From contig CALHAO010000504.1 in NCBI GenBank assembly GCA_937931765.1, positions 1-6,601 on the forward strand: a DNA stretch of 6,601 nucleotides, read 5' to 3'. A program made the position numbers and the translations under genes. Below the pieces are notes generated by a model, which did no database searches, was not told where the DNA came from, and saw only the letters and a program-made list of their open reading frames with translations. This DNA is from an uncultured Thiotrichaceae bacterium. Its GTDB lineage: Bacteria; Pseudomonadota; Gammaproteobacteria; Thiotrichales; Thiotrichaceae. Positions 5,738 through 6,601 of this stretch are shown one piece after another (positions within the stretch are counted from its first letter, which is position 1; the number at the start of each line of letters is the position of its first letter).

Positions 5738-6601
5738 ATGAACCCAACACAAGAAAACCGAGATGCAGAAATCATTACCCCCTTGGGTAAAGATGTTCTA
5801 TTGCTCTACAACATGCACATCAACGAAGAACTCGGGCGCTTATTTTCTATAGAAACCGAACTCATCAGTAAAAAAGATGACATTCCTTTTGAAGATTTAC
5901 TGGGTAAAAACGTTAGTATCCGCCTAAATCTGATTGATGGCAGTCCACGTTTTTTCAACGGTCACATCACCCGCTTCTCTCAAGTCGACCGCCGTGATGC
6001 TTTTGGTGGCGTGTATCAAGCTACCATACAGCCGTGGCTGTGGTTTCTTACCCGTACTGCAGATTGCCGCATTTTCCAAGAAATGACTGTGCGGGAAATT
6101 ATCAAAAAGGTATTTTCCGAATGGGGACACCCTTTTGAAGACAAACTAACCCGTACTTACCACACTTGGGAATACTGTGTTCAGTACCGGGAAACAGATT
6201 TCAACTTTGTTAGCCGCTTAATGGAGCAAGAAGGTATTTATTACTTCTTCGAACATGAAAACGGCGTACATAAACTTATTTTGGCTGATGACTACAGCCC
6301 TCATAAAGAAATATTTACGATTAATGGGCGGGTTCCCTTATTTGCGTCTGATGAAGTGGCGGTTAGAGATGAAGAATCCTGTAGCAACTGGCATACATCC
6401 AAAAGTGTCTTACCTGGAACCTATGCTTTAAATGATTACGACTTTAAGCGCCCCAGTGCCAACCTTTATGTCAATAGTGTCCTCTCCAAGCCTCACTCAA
6501 TGGCTGAAGAAGAAATTTACGACTACCCCGGCGAATACGTTCAAATTGATGATGGCGATCAGTATTCGCGCAACCGAATTGAAGAACTACATAGTCAATA
6601 T
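5738..6601 (+). CDS. vgrG: T6SS spike protein VgrG (TssI), 5' part (runs off right edge)
   Basis: An open frame of 288 codons begins at ATG 5738 and is still open at the window end. VgrG trimers form the puncturing spike on the Hcp tube and carry effectors through PAAR proteins, adaptors or C-terminal extensions. The visible part is the gp27-like N-terminal region: LLLYNMHINEELGRLFSIE (21-39), the diagnostic PWLWFLTRTADCRIFQ (99-114), YRETDFNFVSRLMEQEG (150-166) followed by IYYFFEHE, and YDYPGEY (261-267). The gp5-like needle and any C-terminal effector domain lie outside the window. The ribosome-binding site is weak (AGGGG 11 nt upstream, or GAAAG close to the start), but no better start exists: a TTG at 5730 meets a stop within four codons. 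It lies 24 bp after the M23 gene and is probably in the same transcript. Confidence 0.97.
   Translation, partial: MNPTQENRDAEIITPLGKDVLLLYNMHINEELGRLFSIETELISKKDDIPFEDLLGKNVSIRLNLIDGSPRFFNGHITRFSQVDRRDAFGGVYQATIQPWLWFLTRTADCRIFQEMTVREIIKKVFSEWGHPFEDKLTRTYHTWEYCVQYRETDFNFVSRLMEQEGIYYFFEHENGVHKLILADDYSPHKEIFTINGRVPLFASDEVAVRDEESCSNWHTSKSVLPGTYALNDYDFKRPSANLYVNSVLSKPHSMAEEEIYDYPGEYVQIDDGDQYSRNRIEELHSQY

Noticed and set aside
5924..6130. Minus-strand open frame opposite vgrG
   Set aside because: The plus strand here encodes diagnostic VgrG motifs; the antisense frame has no independent support.

Overview
This window is part of a type VI secretion system (T6SS) locus, the contractile injection machine that Gram-negative bacteria use against other cells. 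Two gene blocks diverge from a 312-bp AT-rich intergenic region. The leftward block (minus strand) reads tssB, tssC, hcp, tagJ, tssE. It encodes the contractile sheath (TssB/TssC), the inner tube (Hcp), the sheath accessory protein TagJ and the first 15 codons of the baseplate protein TssE, which runs off the left edge. The rightward block (plus strand) reads tssA, a predicted M23 metallopeptidase with an N-terminal peptidoglycan-binding-like region, and the first 288 codons of vgrG (the spike), which runs off the right edge.

The order tssB-tssC-hcp-tagJ-tssE, with tagJ present and a short TssA (342 aa), resembles the H1-T6SS class of Pseudomonas aeruginosa. A Gammaproteobacterium is the most likely host. 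The moderate GC content (about 45% in hand-sampled lines of tssA) would fit a marine or host-associated lineage, but the genus cannot be read from this window.

Layout: 1-46 tssE start; 58-852 tagJ; 853-924 spacer with a hairpin plus T-run that may attenuate transcription after hcp; 925-1428 hcp; 1487-2980 tssC; 2984-3517 tssB; 3518-3829 divergent control region with several inverted repeats; 3830-4858 tssA; 4862-5713 M23 peptidase; 5738-6601 vgrG, partial.

The genes fit one model. TssA primes sheath and tube assembly on the baseplate. Hcp polymerises inside the TssB/TssC sheath, VgrG caps the tube, and contraction propels VgrG with its cargo. The gene that stands out is the M23 enzyme. It has no visible signal peptide, carries all expected zinc and catalytic residues, is much more AT-rich (about 36% GC) than its neighbours, and lies in the operon directly before vgrG with no room for an immunity gene beside it. 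It is best read as a candidate peptidoglycan-hydrolase effector delivered by this T6SS, or alternatively as a wall-remodelling enzyme that helps assembly. The rest of the window is recognisable core T6SS machinery.
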